Positions 38,448 through 47,740 of a DNA stretch of 64,000 nucleotides are shown in pieces. The stretch lies in assembly GCF_000024065.1 (NCBI RefSeq), contig NC_013174.1, positions 1 through 64,000 on the forward strand. The letters run 5' to 3'. Both the position numbers and the translations under genes were made by a program. Position 1 is the stretch's first letter, and every line of letters begins with the position of its first letter. Source of the stretch: Jonesia denitrificans DSM 20603. Lineage in GTDB: Bacteria; Actinomycetota; Actinomycetes; Actinomycetales; Cellulomonadaceae. The notes beneath the pieces were generated by a model. That model made no database searches and had not been told where the DNA came from. It saw nothing but the letters and a program-made list of their open reading frames with translations.

Positions 38448-39696
38448 TTTAAACTTGAATTCGGTAAGCTCGGTGGACAAGTTTTCTCAGACTAAACGTG
38501 TAAGTATAGACACAGTTCTGTGGCTTTTAGTTGCGTTCACTCTCCCTTTTCAGCAATTGCTCTATGTCATTTTCTCGCAAAACGTTAGATACTTTCCTTT
38601 GCTTGTAGGAATTATTGGCGTATTGCTAGGTCGGGTTTATCGAGTCAATGGTTTCGGTATTCTCATAGGTGCGAGTTTTTTGATACTCGCAGCCGGATTT
38701 ATTTCAGGGAGTAATTCAAATGTTCCATCTAGTACGCTTGTGGCTACTTCGTTCGTAGGTTTTGTCCTCTTTACATCTCTTTCATTGAGTTTTCAAATAA
38801 GGCACTTCCGTTGGTTTACCAAAACTATGCTAGTGCTGTTTCTAGTTGCTCATACGCTGTCCATTGGCGTCGCGTTCGCTCAAGCGGTAGGGATTGACGC
38901 TTTCGGTCTTTCACAACGAGGTGGAAGAGTAAACGGGCTCGCCTATCATCCGAATGTTCTTGGGATTATATCGGTCCTCGTTGTACTCTTTCTTACTGGT
39001 TTCATTTTCAAGAACCGTGGCTCAATAGTATGGGCGGGTTTTCTAATTTTGGCGAATCTGTATGCCATTGTTTTAAGTGGTAGCTTAAGTTCTTTGTTAG
39101 CCCTACTGGCGGGACTCGCTATTTTTCTCAATAAGTTAGGAGTGTGGGAAAGGTTTATAGTCCTCTTCTACTCTTTTGTTGCTCTTTTGTTTGTTTTTTC
39201 AATAGGTACTAAGCCTTTTTTGAGACTACTGCCAGATTTTACACAGGAAAGAATGAGGGTAGTTCTCGGCGAGCAGTCGGGAGGTGTCGCTTCTGCGGAG
39301 ATTAGGTTTCAGACTTATAACCACGCATTGTCTTACATATCACGTGATCCCGTAGTAGGGGTTGGCATGGATTCGATGAACCAGAGCACTGTAGCTTTAG
39401 ATCTTGTCGTTCATAATTACCTACTTCGCGGATGGTATCAGGGGGGATTTCTTCTGTTTGTTGGCTTCCTGGTATTAACTATCTATTATTTATGGCAAGC
39501 TCAGAGGCTGGCTAGGTTTGGCCATCTTGAGTTTTCTTCGATAATTGTTGCGTTGTTTGCGTTTGCCTTGACGTCGGCATTTTACACTCAGTCGAATTAC
39601 TGGTTACCAATCATATTTTGTGGAGTGTTGGCTTCCTCTTTTGAGGATCGATTTAAGTCTACTGTGAACCAGGTGACGGCTCCTATAGCTGAATAG
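38440..39696 (+). CDS. O-antigen/EPS polymerase-like membrane protein (Wzy-type)
   Basis: A 418-residue protein with 10 or more membrane segments and a large outer loop containing RFQTYNHALSYI and GVGMDSMNQSTVALDLVVHNYLLRG, the pattern of the O-antigen ligase/polymerase family. It probably polymerises flipped repeat units. GTG 38440 overlaps the flippase gene. It is the last gene of the low-GC cassette. Confidence 0.82.
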   Translation: MRDLNLNSVSSVDKFSQTKRVSIDTVLWLLVAFTLPFQQLLYVIFSQNVRYFPLLVGIIGVLLGRVYRVNGFGILIGASFLILAAGFISGSNSNVPSSTLVATSFVGFVLFTSLSLSFQIRHFRWFTKTMLVLFLVAHTLSIGVAFAQAVGIDAFGLSQRGGRVNGLAYHPNVLGIISVLVVLFLTGFIFKNRGSIVWAGFLILANLYAIVLSGSLSSLLALLAGLAIFLNKLGVWERFIVLFYSFVALLFVFSIGTKPFLRLLPDFTQERMRVVLGEQSGGVASAEIRFQTYNHALSYISRDPVVGVGMDSMNQSTVALDLVVHNYLLRGWYQGGFLLFVGFLVLTIYYLWQAQRLARFGHLEFSSIIVALFAFALTSAFYTQSNYWLPIIFCGVLASSFEDRFKSTVNQVTAPIAE

Positions 39697-40516
39697 GTTT
39701 TATAAGATAATTCTAGGTTATGCTTGTTCTAGCATCTCTTATTCTAGGCTCTTTTGATCGGATTATGTAGAATTTTCACATGCCGTGTATCCGGATTATT
39801 GAATTACGTAATTCAAGTCGTCTCCGCGCACCTAGTCTTTATGCTTTGTGTCTCCTAAGCCATCTCAGACCTGCGTTCTCCGGTAGTCCAGTATGTCGTG
39901 ACAGAAAATTGTGGAAAACGAATGCATGTAGTCGAAGGCTAGGTTTATCCCTCTGACTTCCAGGATAAGACCCACGACAGGGAGGGGCGTCAGTTTCTAT
40001 ATGTACCGCTGAGGCAGGATGAATTCGTTTCGATGGTGTGATGGCATGGTTTGCCTCGGCTATTGGATTTTTTTTGATGTTGGCTCAAAGTATGTGATAA
40101 AGAGCTTTTCAGATCGTCATTTCCTGATTTTATCAACTAAATTTTCGTCGTCCCAAAGGACAGGGCTCACGGGGTTCAAGATCTCCAACACTGTGGATCG
40201 GTATCGGAACCACATTGAAAGACTCATAAACCTGCATGGGTGTTGCGGCGGATGAACACTTCGCGGCGGAGGCCGCCCAGAGGTTTTCCAGATCTCAGTA
40301 GTAGTTGAACAGACACTGACCGTATTGATGCCTTGCAGCCATCCCGACCACATTCAATACCGTCGGCCAAAGACTACGCAGGGACTAGATCAAAGTGATC
40401 AACGACCACTTTGCGATACCGAGTTAGGATTGAGAACTACCGCGAGGCATATCTCTAAACACGATCCGACACCAAAAAGTCAGGTCACTCCTACGCCCCA
40501 GTTACGATGAACCGGT
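39697..40516. other. Non-coding junction between the two halves of the EPS locus
   Basis: About 820 bp between convergent polymerase and UDP-glucose dehydrogenase genes. Composition shifts from AT-rich (39700-40150) to mixed. Only short frames occur (for example 40019-40255), with no recognisable domain and no ribosome-binding site. I found no complete transposase, tRNA or direct repeat. It may be decayed gene or IS material at the cassette boundary. Confidence 0.55.
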
Positions 40517-41839
40517 CTATCTACCAAGACCAAAATAGTTCCACTCTGCCAAGGACCATTGGACCGGGACGAGCGCGTTGCGACCGTCTATAAGATTCTT
40601 CTCGCGGACAAGTGATCCAACAAACGTTGGGTCGAGTTGTTTGTACTCATCCCATTCAGTGACAAGTAAAACGAGGTCAGCGCTCTGGAGCGCCTTCTCC
40701 GTAGAAAGTTCGTAGTTGATTTGGGGATGCCGCTGCTCTGCGTTCGGAATGCCTTGTGGATCAGTCGCAACAACGTCTGCTCCTAACCCTTTAAGCCTTA
40801 CAGCGACATCAAGTGCGGGGGAATCACGGACATCATCCGAGTTCGGTTTGAACGTCAGCCCAAGAACAGCCACTCGCTTTCCATTGAGAGAGCCTCCGAG
40901 CACTTCAGTTGCAAGTTCAACTACCCGCTCTCTGCGCCGAGAATTGATGTCGTCCACTTCACGGAGAAAGGTCACTGATCGTCCGACGCCCAGCTCCTCA
41001 GCTCTTGCTATAAGCGCCCTGATGTCTTTAGGGAGGCAACCACCACCGAAACCAACGCCAGCATTGAGGAAGCGGCGCCCAATTCTCTCGTCAAGACCAA
41101 TCGCGTCCGCGAGCTGAGTCACATCAGCACCAGTCGCCTCAGCTATTTCAGCCATGGCATTGATAAAGCTAATCTTGGTGGCGAGGAAAGCGTTCGCTGA
41201 AACCTTCACAAGCTCAGCAGTCGCGTAGTCAGTGACAAGTCGCGGTGTCCCTGTCGCGAGAATCTGTTTATAGACGTCATCGAGCACCTGTAGTGACCGC
41301 GCTCGATCACCAGACTCTAGCTCTTTGGCGCTTAACCCATAGACAACACGATCAGGTTCTAGGGTGTCTTTGACAGCGAATCCTTCTCTGAGGAATTCAG
41401 GGTTCCAGATGAGAGAAGCGTTTGGGTGGATGGCCTGAAGCTTGTTCGCCAGTTCTTGAGCGGTGCCAACTGGAACAGTGCTCTTTCCGACAATGACAGC
41501 GTCTGGACGCATGTGCTGAGAAAGCCCTTCGAACGCTGCCTCAACATACTGCATGTCCGCGGCGTCACTGTGCGGAAGCTGTGGCGTCCCCACACCAATG
41601 AAATGCACGTCGCAGTCGGCAACTAGGGTGATATCTGTGCTAAAGGTCAACCGCCCACTTTCATGTGCACGGGAAAGAATCTCTGGCAGATCAGGCTCAA
41701 AAAATGGTGGCTGGCCATTTTCGAGCATCGCGATCTTCTCTGAGTCGACATCAATTCCCACAACATCGTGACCCAACTCAGCCATTGCGGCCGCGTGCAC
41801 CGCACCCAAGTATCCGCAGCCGATTACCGATACACGCAC
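40517..41839 (-). CDS. UDP-glucose 6-dehydrogenase
   Basis: A 440-residue NAD-dependent enzyme oxidising UDP-glucose to UDP-glucuronate, the acidic precursor for many exopolysaccharides. The N-terminal Rossmann motif is VIGCGYLGAVHAA. The active-site region is GFGGGCLPKDIRAL with the catalytic Cys, and TFKPNSDDVRDSPA begins the C-terminal UDP-binding domain. UDP-GlcA may be the donor for a glycosyltransferase of the plus-strand cassette (inference). It starts at GTG 41839. It lies at the distal end of the minus-strand EPS genes. Confidence 0.93.
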   Translation of the reverse strand: MRVSVIGCGYLGAVHAAAMAELGHDVVGIDVDSEKIAMLENGQPPFFEPDLPEILSRAHESGRLTFSTDITLVADCDVHFIGVGTPQLPHSDAADMQYVEAAFEGLSQHMRPDAVIVGKSTVPVGTAQELANKLQAIHPNASLIWNPEFLREGFAVKDTLEPDRVVYGLSAKELESGDRARSLQVLDDVYKQILATGTPRLVTDYATAELVKVSANAFLATKISFINAMAEIAEATGADVTQLADAIGLDERIGRRFLNAGVGFGGGCLPKDIRALIARAEELGVGRSVTFLREVDDINSRRRERVVELATEVLGGSLNGKRVAVLGLTFKPNSDDVRDSPALDVAVRLKGLGADVVATDPQGIPNAEQRHPQINYELSTEKALQSADLVLLVTEWDEYKQLDPTFVGSLVREKNLIDGRNALVPVQWSLAEWNYFGLGR

Positions 41840-41892
41840 GTCAAACCATCACATTCTTCAGGAAGTCGGAGTCTTGTTTTGATCCACCACAA

Positions 41893-43356
41893 CTAATAAG
41901 CGCCACTGGGGGTCACCACCGTTCGGATTGTGCGGTACAGGATGATGATGTCGCTCATCATGGACCAGTTTTCGACGTAATACAGGTCAAGGCGGACGCT
42001 GTCGTCCCACGACAAGTCAGACCGGCCGCTGACCTGCCACAAACCTGTGATCCCAGGTTTCACCAGTAAACGGCGCAGCGCATGATCGTCGTACTTTTCC
42101 ACCTCAACGGGCAGCGGTGGGCGTGGCCCCACCAAAGACATGTCACCTTTCAACACGTTAAACAGTTGCGGTAACTCATCAAGTGAATACCGGCGTAACA
42201 CCCGGCCCACCCGTGTGACCCGTGGGTCATCCTTGAGTTTGAACAACACACCATTCCCGTCGTTACGGTCCAGAAACTCCGCGAGTTTCGCTTCCGCATC
42301 GATCGCCATGGAACGGAACTTCAACATCTTGAACGGTTCCTGGTTGTGCCCAATACGCCCCTGACGGAACAACACCGGACCAGGGGAATCCCGCTTCACC
42401 AACACCGCAACAGTGACCATGATGGGGCTCAACACCACAATAAGAAACGCGGACCCCACCACATCAAACGCCCGCTTCATCCAATACTTCTGCCCCGAAA
42501 ACTGCGGGAAATCCACATGGATGAGCGGCAAACCAGCAACCGGGCGCATATGGATGCGCGGCCCAGCAACATCCGTCAAAGCCGGGGCAACCACCATCTC
42601 AATACCCCGCTGCTCCAACTCCCACCCCAGGCGGCGCATCTTCTTCGGGCCAAGCACATCAGCACTCGTCATAATGAGAGTGTCCGCACCCGTACCCTCC
42701 ACAGTCGTGAGGATCGCATCGTAATTCCCCTGCACCGCGACCCCAGCCACAGCCAGATCCTTGCCGTCCTTCGTCGTCGACACCGCGCCCACCAGGGCAT
42801 ACCCATTAGCTGGTGAACGACCAATCTCATCAGCGACATGCTTAATCTTGTCGTAGTCACCCACAATGACAGCCTTATGCAGGTACTGCCCCTCAGCACG
42901 TTGCTTATGCAACCACTTGCGCCACAACCAGCGGGTCAACAACAAGAAAAACAACCCAGACGGCAACGCAATCAACAAATACCCGCGAGCAATACTCGCC
43001 CGAGTCAACAAATCAATAATCGCCAACAACCCAAACACCCGCACAGAAGTGTCCAGGATCCGCTTATACTCCTCCGGCCCCGTCCCCGTAATCCGGTAAT
43101 CGCGGGTGTCAAAATACTGCAACGCAAGCATCCACCCAAAAATCAGCACCAACGACACCGTTGAATAACTGAGCACAAACGAAAACCGGTCCGCCGACTC
43201 CACCGACAACTCCTGCATGCTCGTGCCAAACCGCAACAGTTGAGCACCAAACACACACACCGCAATCACCGTAAGGTCGCTGAGAAACAGCCGCTGAGCA
43301 TAATCATGCTGCCACCGATCGACCTTCTCCCGAGGAGACGCAGTTAAGAGGGCCAC
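41893..43356 (-). CDS. Polyprenyl-phosphate sugar-1-phosphate transferase (WbaP/EpsE-like)
   Basis: A 487-residue initiating enzyme of exopolysaccharide synthesis. It transfers a sugar-1-phosphate from a UDP-sugar to undecaprenyl phosphate. The N-terminal half has about four membrane helices and a CoA-binding-like cytoplasmic domain. The catalytic C-terminus starts KRAFDVVGSAFLIVVLSP and contains DSPGPVLFRQGRIG and DELPQLFNVLKGDMSLVGPRP. GTG 43356 overlaps the 3' end of the upstream gene by 13 nt, so they are coupled. Confidence 0.92.
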   Translation of the reverse strand: MALLTASPREKVDRWQHDYAQRLFLSDLTVIAVCVFGAQLLRFGTSMQELSVESADRFSFVLSYSTVSLVLIFGWMLALQYFDTRDYRITGTGPEEYKRILDTSVRVFGLLAIIDLLTRASIARGYLLIALPSGLFFLLLTRWLWRKWLHKQRAEGQYLHKAVIVGDYDKIKHVADEIGRSPANGYALVGAVSTTKDGKDLAVAGVAVQGNYDAILTTVEGTGADTLIMTSADVLGPKKMRRLGWELEQRGIEMVVAPALTDVAGPRIHMRPVAGLPLIHVDFPQFSGQKYWMKRAFDVVGSAFLIVVLSPIMVTVAVLVKRDSPGPVLFRQGRIGHNQEPFKMLKFRSMAIDAEAKLAEFLDRNDGNGVLFKLKDDPRVTRVGRVLRRYSLDELPQLFNVLKGDMSLVGPRPPLPVEVEKYDDHALRRLLVKPGITGLWQVSGRSDLSWDDSVRLDLYYVENWSMMSDIIILYRTIRTVVTPSGAY

Positions 43357-44336
43357 GACCTGCCCCCATCAGTGGACACAACAAAGTCCTCACCCATCCA
43401 GGCGAACACCTCATCATCAACACGAACAAGTGCTGTGTCCCCAGCGGTCACATCCCGCTCAACACAGCCGCCAAAATCCCCAACACGGGAACCATTAAAA
43501 TTCGCGACCTGCACACCAGCACACTCGCCCACATTCGCGACCGCGACCGTGTACGCACCATCAGACAACCCCACAGCGTGAAGATTCTCCACAACCACAG
43601 GGTCACCCCACGACTCACCCGAATCCTCCGTCACAACCAACGACGAATCCGCACACAACACAGCCGCCCGCGCATCAGTCGCAGCCAACTGGACCGCCTC
43701 GCACGGCGCATCGACAAGCCCATTCGGGCCACCCAACACACCCGGATCCTGCGGAACCAAATACCAGCCACCCGTCGCACCAATAGGCGCCAACCACGAC
43801 TCACCCTGATCATTCGTCCGCACCAAATGCGGCGCACAATCCTCATCCAACGCAATCAACTGAACCAAATCCGCACGCGTCGGAATGATCCGCAACGCCT
43901 GCGTCGACCCCGTCTCAACCACCGAATCAGACGCCACCCACGACGCGCCCCCATCAGAAGAAAACTCCACCGCAGTGACCGACTCACACGACGCAACCGT
44001 CGCACGAATCAACAAAGCACCATCAACAGCGGCAATAATTCTCGATGCGGGAGCCACATCCACAGGCTCCACCGGCTCCTCAGAACCAGACTCCTCCGGC
44101 TCCGGTTCCACCGACTCACTCGGCTCAGAAGAAGGCAACTCATCAGGCGTAACCGTGGGGGTAGGCTGCGCATGACCAGGACCAGTAGGAAGACCATCAC
44201 CGCTCTTCCCACGCGTTGACGACAACGCCAACGCCGACGCCGCAAACACGGCAACAGCAAAAACAACCAACACCACAACAAGAGCCTTCGTCGAACGCTC
44301 CGCAGGCGGCTTAGGAGGACGAGGAGAAATCGCCAC
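43344..44336 (-). CDS. Membrane-anchored protein with Asp-box (BNR) repeats in the EPS operon
   Basis: A 330-residue protein with one N-terminal membrane segment (about 18-42), an acidic Glu/Pro/Ser linker (about 60-95) and an outer domain with four Asp-box motifs: SSDGGASW, TNDQGESW, TEDSGESW and STDGGRSW. Asp-boxes mark beta-propellers of sialidase-like or BNR proteins. No catalytic set of a known hydrolase is evident, so it may bind polysaccharide. GTG 44336 lies 1 nt after the phosphatase stop. I know no standard function for it in EPS loci. Confidence 0.72.
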   Translation of the reverse strand: MAISPRPPKPPAERSTKALVVVLVVFAVAVFAASALALSSTRGKSGDGLPTGPGHAQPTPTVTPDELPSSEPSESVEPEPEESGSEEPVEPVDVAPASRIIAAVDGALLIRATVASCESVTAVEFSSDGGASWVASDSVVETGSTQALRIIPTRADLVQLIALDEDCAPHLVRTNDQGESWLAPIGATGGWYLVPQDPGVLGGPNGLVDAPCEAVQLAATDARAAVLCADSSLVVTEDSGESWGDPVVVENLHAVGLSDGAYTVAVANVGECAGVQVANFNGSRVGDFGGCVERDVTAGDTALVRVDDEVFAWMGEDFVVSTDGGRSWPS

Positions 44337-44337
44337 C

Positions 44338-44967
44338 TCACACCTCCAACGCAAGAGCCCGCCGCAGCAAACTCACAATCGACGACACCGCAGGAACAAT
44401 CTCCCGCGTCGACTGGTCATACACATCCTGGCTACGCCGATACGGGTCCACCACATCATCACCCAACGGATCCGCCAACGGCGGCAACATACCCCGACCC
44501 GCAGCAACAGCCGCAACCCCAGCACGCAACCGCTCCACCGGCGACGACGGCACATCCCCACCAAAAGGGCCCGGCGCAAACTCAGCGCGCAAATCATCAT
44601 CCGACGTCGCATCCGCCAACCGGGCAAACTCACGCAACGTAAACACCCGCTTCGACACCCGCGGATTCAACTCCACAATCGCCCGCCGATGCTCACGAGC
44701 CATCGCAAACACCACATCAGACTCATCCAACAACTCCGGCGTCAACTGACGACTCACATGCGACTCAGGATCCACAACACCCAACGAGCGAGCAATCGCC
44801 AACGACTGATCAGGCATCCCATGCCCCACCAACGCACCCGTGCCCGCACTCGCAACCCGCACATCAGCAAGATCCGCCAACTGCTGCGCCAACAACTGCT
44901 CACCCAACGGCGACCGACAAATATTGCCCGTACACACCGTCAAAATCGAAAACACGTCACCAACCAT
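44338..44967 (-). CDS. Low-molecular-weight protein-tyrosine phosphatase (Wzb-type)
   Basis: A 209-residue phosphatase with the P-loop CTGNICRS (Cys12 to Arg18) close to the N-terminus and the general-acid loop DPYRRS near residue 177. It is longer than the usual 150-160 residues because of an Ala/Gly/Pro-rich insertion (about 128-160). It should dephosphorylate the BY-kinase encoded just upstream; the start overlaps that gene's stop codon as TAATG. This kinase/phosphatase pair controls polymer chain length and export. Confidence 0.9.
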   Translation of the reverse strand: MVGDVFSILTVCTGNICRSPLGEQLLAQQLADLADVRVASAGTGALVGHGMPDQSLAIARSLGVVDPESHVSRQLTPELLDESDVVFAMAREHRRAIVELNPRVSKRVFTLREFARLADATSDDDLRAEFAPGPFGGDVPSSPVERLRAGVAAVAAGRGMLPPLADPLGDDVVDPYRRSQDVYDQSTREIVPAVSSIVSLLRRALALEV

Positions 44968-46391
44968 TACGCCGACCCCCGTTTCCCACGGAACCGACCA
45001 CGACGCTTCTCCTTCGCGCCAATAGCCTCCAACTCATGGCCATAGCCATACGAGCCATAACCGTAACTATCAGGCCCCTTCGTCGGAAGCATCGTGACAA
45101 TGACCCCCAAAATGTTTGTGCCCGCCGTCTCCAACGTCCGCACCGCAGCACCAAAGCCCTGCTTCGTGGTCCGGCTCGACGCAACCACCATAATCACGCC
45201 CGACGTTTTCTTCCCCACCACAGCAGCATCGGTGACAAGAAGAACCGGCGGAGCATCAATCAAGACATAATCAAAACCATCATTCAGCTTCGCCAACACC
45301 CGGTCCATCGCAGCCGAACCCAACAACTCACTCGGATTCGGCGGAATCCGACCCGCCGGCAACACATACAACTGCCCGCGACCCCACCGGTGCATCACAT
45401 CAGCCAAATCAGCCTTACCAATCAGCACATCAGTCAGACCCGCACCAGTCTCCACACCCATGTACTCAGACACCTTCGGCAACCGCAGATCACCCTCAAT
45501 AAGGACCACCCGGGCGCCCGTCTCCGCTAACGAAATAGCCAAGTTCGCTGACGTCGTCGACTTCCCCTCCGACGGTCCAGCCGAGGTAATCACAAACGAC
45601 CGCGACCCCTCACCCACATTGAGGAACTGCAAGTTCGTCCGCAACGAACGGAACGACTCAGCACGCGGGTTCCGCGGATCAGCATGCACAATCAACGGAC
45701 GCGTCTTCGTGTCCGGATCAAACGCAATACCACCCAAAAGCGGCTTCTCGGTAATCTGCTCAATGTCATGCAACGAGTGAATACGGGTATCCAACACCGA
45801 CCGCAAAATTGCGACACCCACACCCAACGCCAACCCCACCAACAAACCAAGCGCCAAGTTCAACTTCGGGTTCGGGCTGGTCGGAACCTGGGCGACAGAT
45901 GCTGCCTGCGTGGTCGTCAACTGCACAGGGCTTTGACCACTCGCATTCGTAGCCTCAAGCTTCGTTTGCACAACATCCTTGAAACTCTCGCCCACCGCAT
46001 TCGCGATATCCGCGGCCTGCTGAGCATCAGAACTCGTCGCAGAAATATTGATCAGCACCGTGTTCAACGGCGACGACGCCGTCACAAACTCTGCCAACTC
46101 ACCACTAGACACCTGGAGATTCAACTCCTCGATGACCGGGTCCAACACCACGCCCGTACGCACCACATCCACATACGAAGCAACAATCTGGCGGGCAAAC
46201 GTAGACCCCTGAACCAACTCGCCCGTCTGAGAACCCTCAGACCGCACAGACACATACAACTGGGTTGACGACTGATACTGCGGAGTCGCAAAAATCGTTG
46301 CCAGAGCCCCAAGCCCCATGCCCGCCAATGTGATGGCGACAATCAAGGCCCAACTCTTATGCAAAATACGGATATAGTCGCGCAATTCCAC
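44967..46391 (-). CDS. Chain-length determinant / BY-type tyrosine autokinase
   Basis: A 474-residue fusion of a Wzz-like domain (two membrane segments at about 16-38 and 175-195 around an outer domain) and a cytoplasmic BY-kinase. The kinase has Walker A SAGPSEGKSTT, Walker A' VLIEGDLRLP and Walker B DYVLIDAPPVLLVTDA. The tail has a tyrosine cluster DSYGYGSYGYGH for autophosphorylation, followed by a basic end. It starts at GTG 46391, first gene of the minus-strand EPS operon. Confidence 0.93.
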   Translation of the reverse strand: MELRDYIRILHKSWALIVAITLAGMGLGALATIFATPQYQSSTQLYVSVRSEGSQTGELVQGSTFARQIVASYVDVVRTGVVLDPVIEELNLQVSSGELAEFVTASSPLNTVLINISATSSDAQQAADIANAVGESFKDVVQTKLEATNASGQSPVQLTTTQAASVAQVPTSPNPKLNLALGLLVGLALGVGVAILRSVLDTRIHSLHDIEQITEKPLLGGIAFDPDTKTRPLIVHADPRNPRAESFRSLRTNLQFLNVGEGSRSFVITSAGPSEGKSTTSANLAISLAETGARVVLIEGDLRLPKVSEYMGVETGAGLTDVLIGKADLADVMHRWGRGQLYVLPAGRIPPNPSELLGSAAMDRVLAKLNDGFDYVLIDAPPVLLVTDAAVVGKKTSGVIMVVASSRTTKQGFGAAVRTLETAGTNILGVIVTMLPTKGPDSYGYGSYGYGHELEAIGAKEKRRGRFRGKRGSA

Positions 46392-46812
46392 GTTATCTGT
46401 GTCTCTCTCGCGTTAGGCGATGCAAGGCGTTCGCAAAGCATATTCTCAAAAAGGAAACCCCTGAAAGAGGCCCCCACGCACGTTACCCCGGGTGAATGTC
46501 ACCCCTAGACTTTCGGCCTTGACGCACGCATCGAAACGCTTCATGCGTAAAACTCGTGGTCACCTAGGGCACACCTCCCCATCGGAAGGTCATGGGAGGT
46601 CTTTAGTGTCCCAGTTCATGGACCTCAACGGCGTGAAGGACATGTGAAATAGATGACGAACGGTCACGGAAATTCACCCGCTGTGAGCGGGAGGTGTCCA
46701 CAATGCGGAGACGATGTGCGCGCCCGGTGAACGATGCGGGGCGTGCGTGGGTGTGGCGCTCAGGCGTGTGTGGGTGCGGGTGCGGACCATTTTGTGGGGT
46801 TGGCTTCTGCTG
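46392..46812. promoter_or_regulatory. Leader of the minus-strand EPS operon
   Basis: Non-coding. A small inverted repeat GGGTGA-ATG-TCACCC lies at 46490-46504, about 100 bp upstream of the kinase start. It could be an operator. I see no convincing promoter hexamers and no genuine gene on either strand up to 46812. Confidence 0.4.
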
Positions 46813-46879
46813 TGTGGACCACTTTGCGCGTGTGAGTGCAGGTTTTCTTGGTCCTTGCGCGCACAAAATGGTCCACATG
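46813..46879 (+). repeat. 67-bp interspersed repeat, copy 5
   Basis: Begins TGTGGACCACTTTG and ends AATGGTCCACATG. Its middle (GTTTTCTTGGTCC) matches copy 2. It is followed within 25 bp by a 24-bp tandem array. Confidence 0.9.
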
Positions 46880-46902
46880 GCTCATGCAAGGGGCGCACAC
46901 AG

Positions 46903-46998
46903 GTGCATGTGAGGGTGTGCGCGCGGGTGCATGTGAGGGTGTGCGCGCGGGTGCATGTGAGGGTGTGCGCGCGGGTGCATGCAAGGGGTGTGCGCACG
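46903..46998. repeat. 24-bp tandem repeat array
   Basis: The unit GTGCATGTGAGGGTGTGCGC plus GCGG begins at 46903, 46927 and 46951; a fourth, degenerate unit begins at 46975 (GTGCATGCAAGGGGTGTGCG). Similar text (TGCAAGGGGCGCACA) precedes it. It is multiple-of-three in length but gives no plausible protein. No unique spacers, so not CRISPR. Confidence 0.85.
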
Positions 46999-47215
46999 GG
47001 AGATGTACAAGGAGGGCGTGCCAGCGCCGCAGAAGAACGCCGCCGCAGGCGACGAAACAGACAAAAAGTTTCACCCTCACGGACGCCTAAATCCACCTCA
47101 AGACTGATGTGCGGTGACGCCTGTGCCACCTACAGTCGGAGACGATGAGCGCAACAGAAGCAACGCACGCAGCGCATCGGCAAGAACAGTAGCGGCCACA
47201 CAGCAGGGGGACAGC

Positions 47216-47626
47216 ATGTCGGACACCGGCACAACGACGCCAGCGACACGGCGAACACGCACCGACCGCAACGCCACCATCATCATCCTCATCGTCGCAA
47301 CCGCGACCATCATTGGGCTGTCACTCATCGGTACAACCATGCTCGGCGGGATCCTCCCCGCACGCTCCACCACACACCCGCCATGCACTGAACTCCCACA
47401 CGTCGACGACGTCAAAGAAGCCCTCCTCACCCACAGCGACCTCGCCAACGACATCGAATCACAAGGCGACACCATCCGCGTAGCAATAGCCACCCCCTGC
47501 ACCGCGAACACCACCCTCGCGCTCATCGAAGTGTCCTACACGCGCGACCACGAACTCGACGCAATCGACGACCTCCTCACCCAACGCAACGGATTCGGAG
47601 TGCCCGTCCACGTCACCCAACGGTGA
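47216..47626 (+). CDS. Small single-pass membrane protein, paralogue A
   Basis: A 136-residue protein with a Thr/Arg-rich cytoplasmic start, one membrane segment (about 22-47, TIIILIVATATIIGLSLIG) and an outer domain with two cysteines (PPCTEL and TPCTAN). It ends with QRNGFGVPVHVTQR. The outer domain is clearly homologous to that of the gene at 48160. I do not recognise the family. ATG 47216 has GCAGGGGGA upstream. The gene lies between two 67-bp repeats and near the bacteriocin locus. Confidence 0.72.
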   Translation: MSDTGTTTPATRRTRTDRNATIIILIVATATIIGLSLIGTTMLGGILPARSTTHPPCTELPHVDDVKEALLTHSDLANDIESQGDTIRVAIATPCTANTTLALIEVSYTRDHELDAIDDLLTQRNGFGVPVHVTQR

Positions 47627-47740
47627 CACGCCAGGTCACCGCGACCGCTCTGGCGTGCAGCTTTGCCCTCCTGCTGTGATGTGCGCCCGCTCTTGTATCG
47701 CGCGCCCAGCCCTCCGATGCGCTGCCCAGCCCCATGGGCG

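Noticed and set aside
40019-40255. 78-residue frame in the EPS junction
   Set aside because: No ribosome-binding site, no domain and no overlap with neighbours as in the cassette genes; support is too weak.
43578-44219. Arg-rich plus-strand frames opposite the Asp-box protein
   Set aside because: Antisense shadow caused by strong third-position bias in the minus-strand gene.
46674-47129. Proline/histidine-rich minus-strand frame over repeat copy 5 and the 24-bp array
   Set aside because: It is made of translated tandem repeats (THAHP-like text) with no start signal and no family; non-coding.
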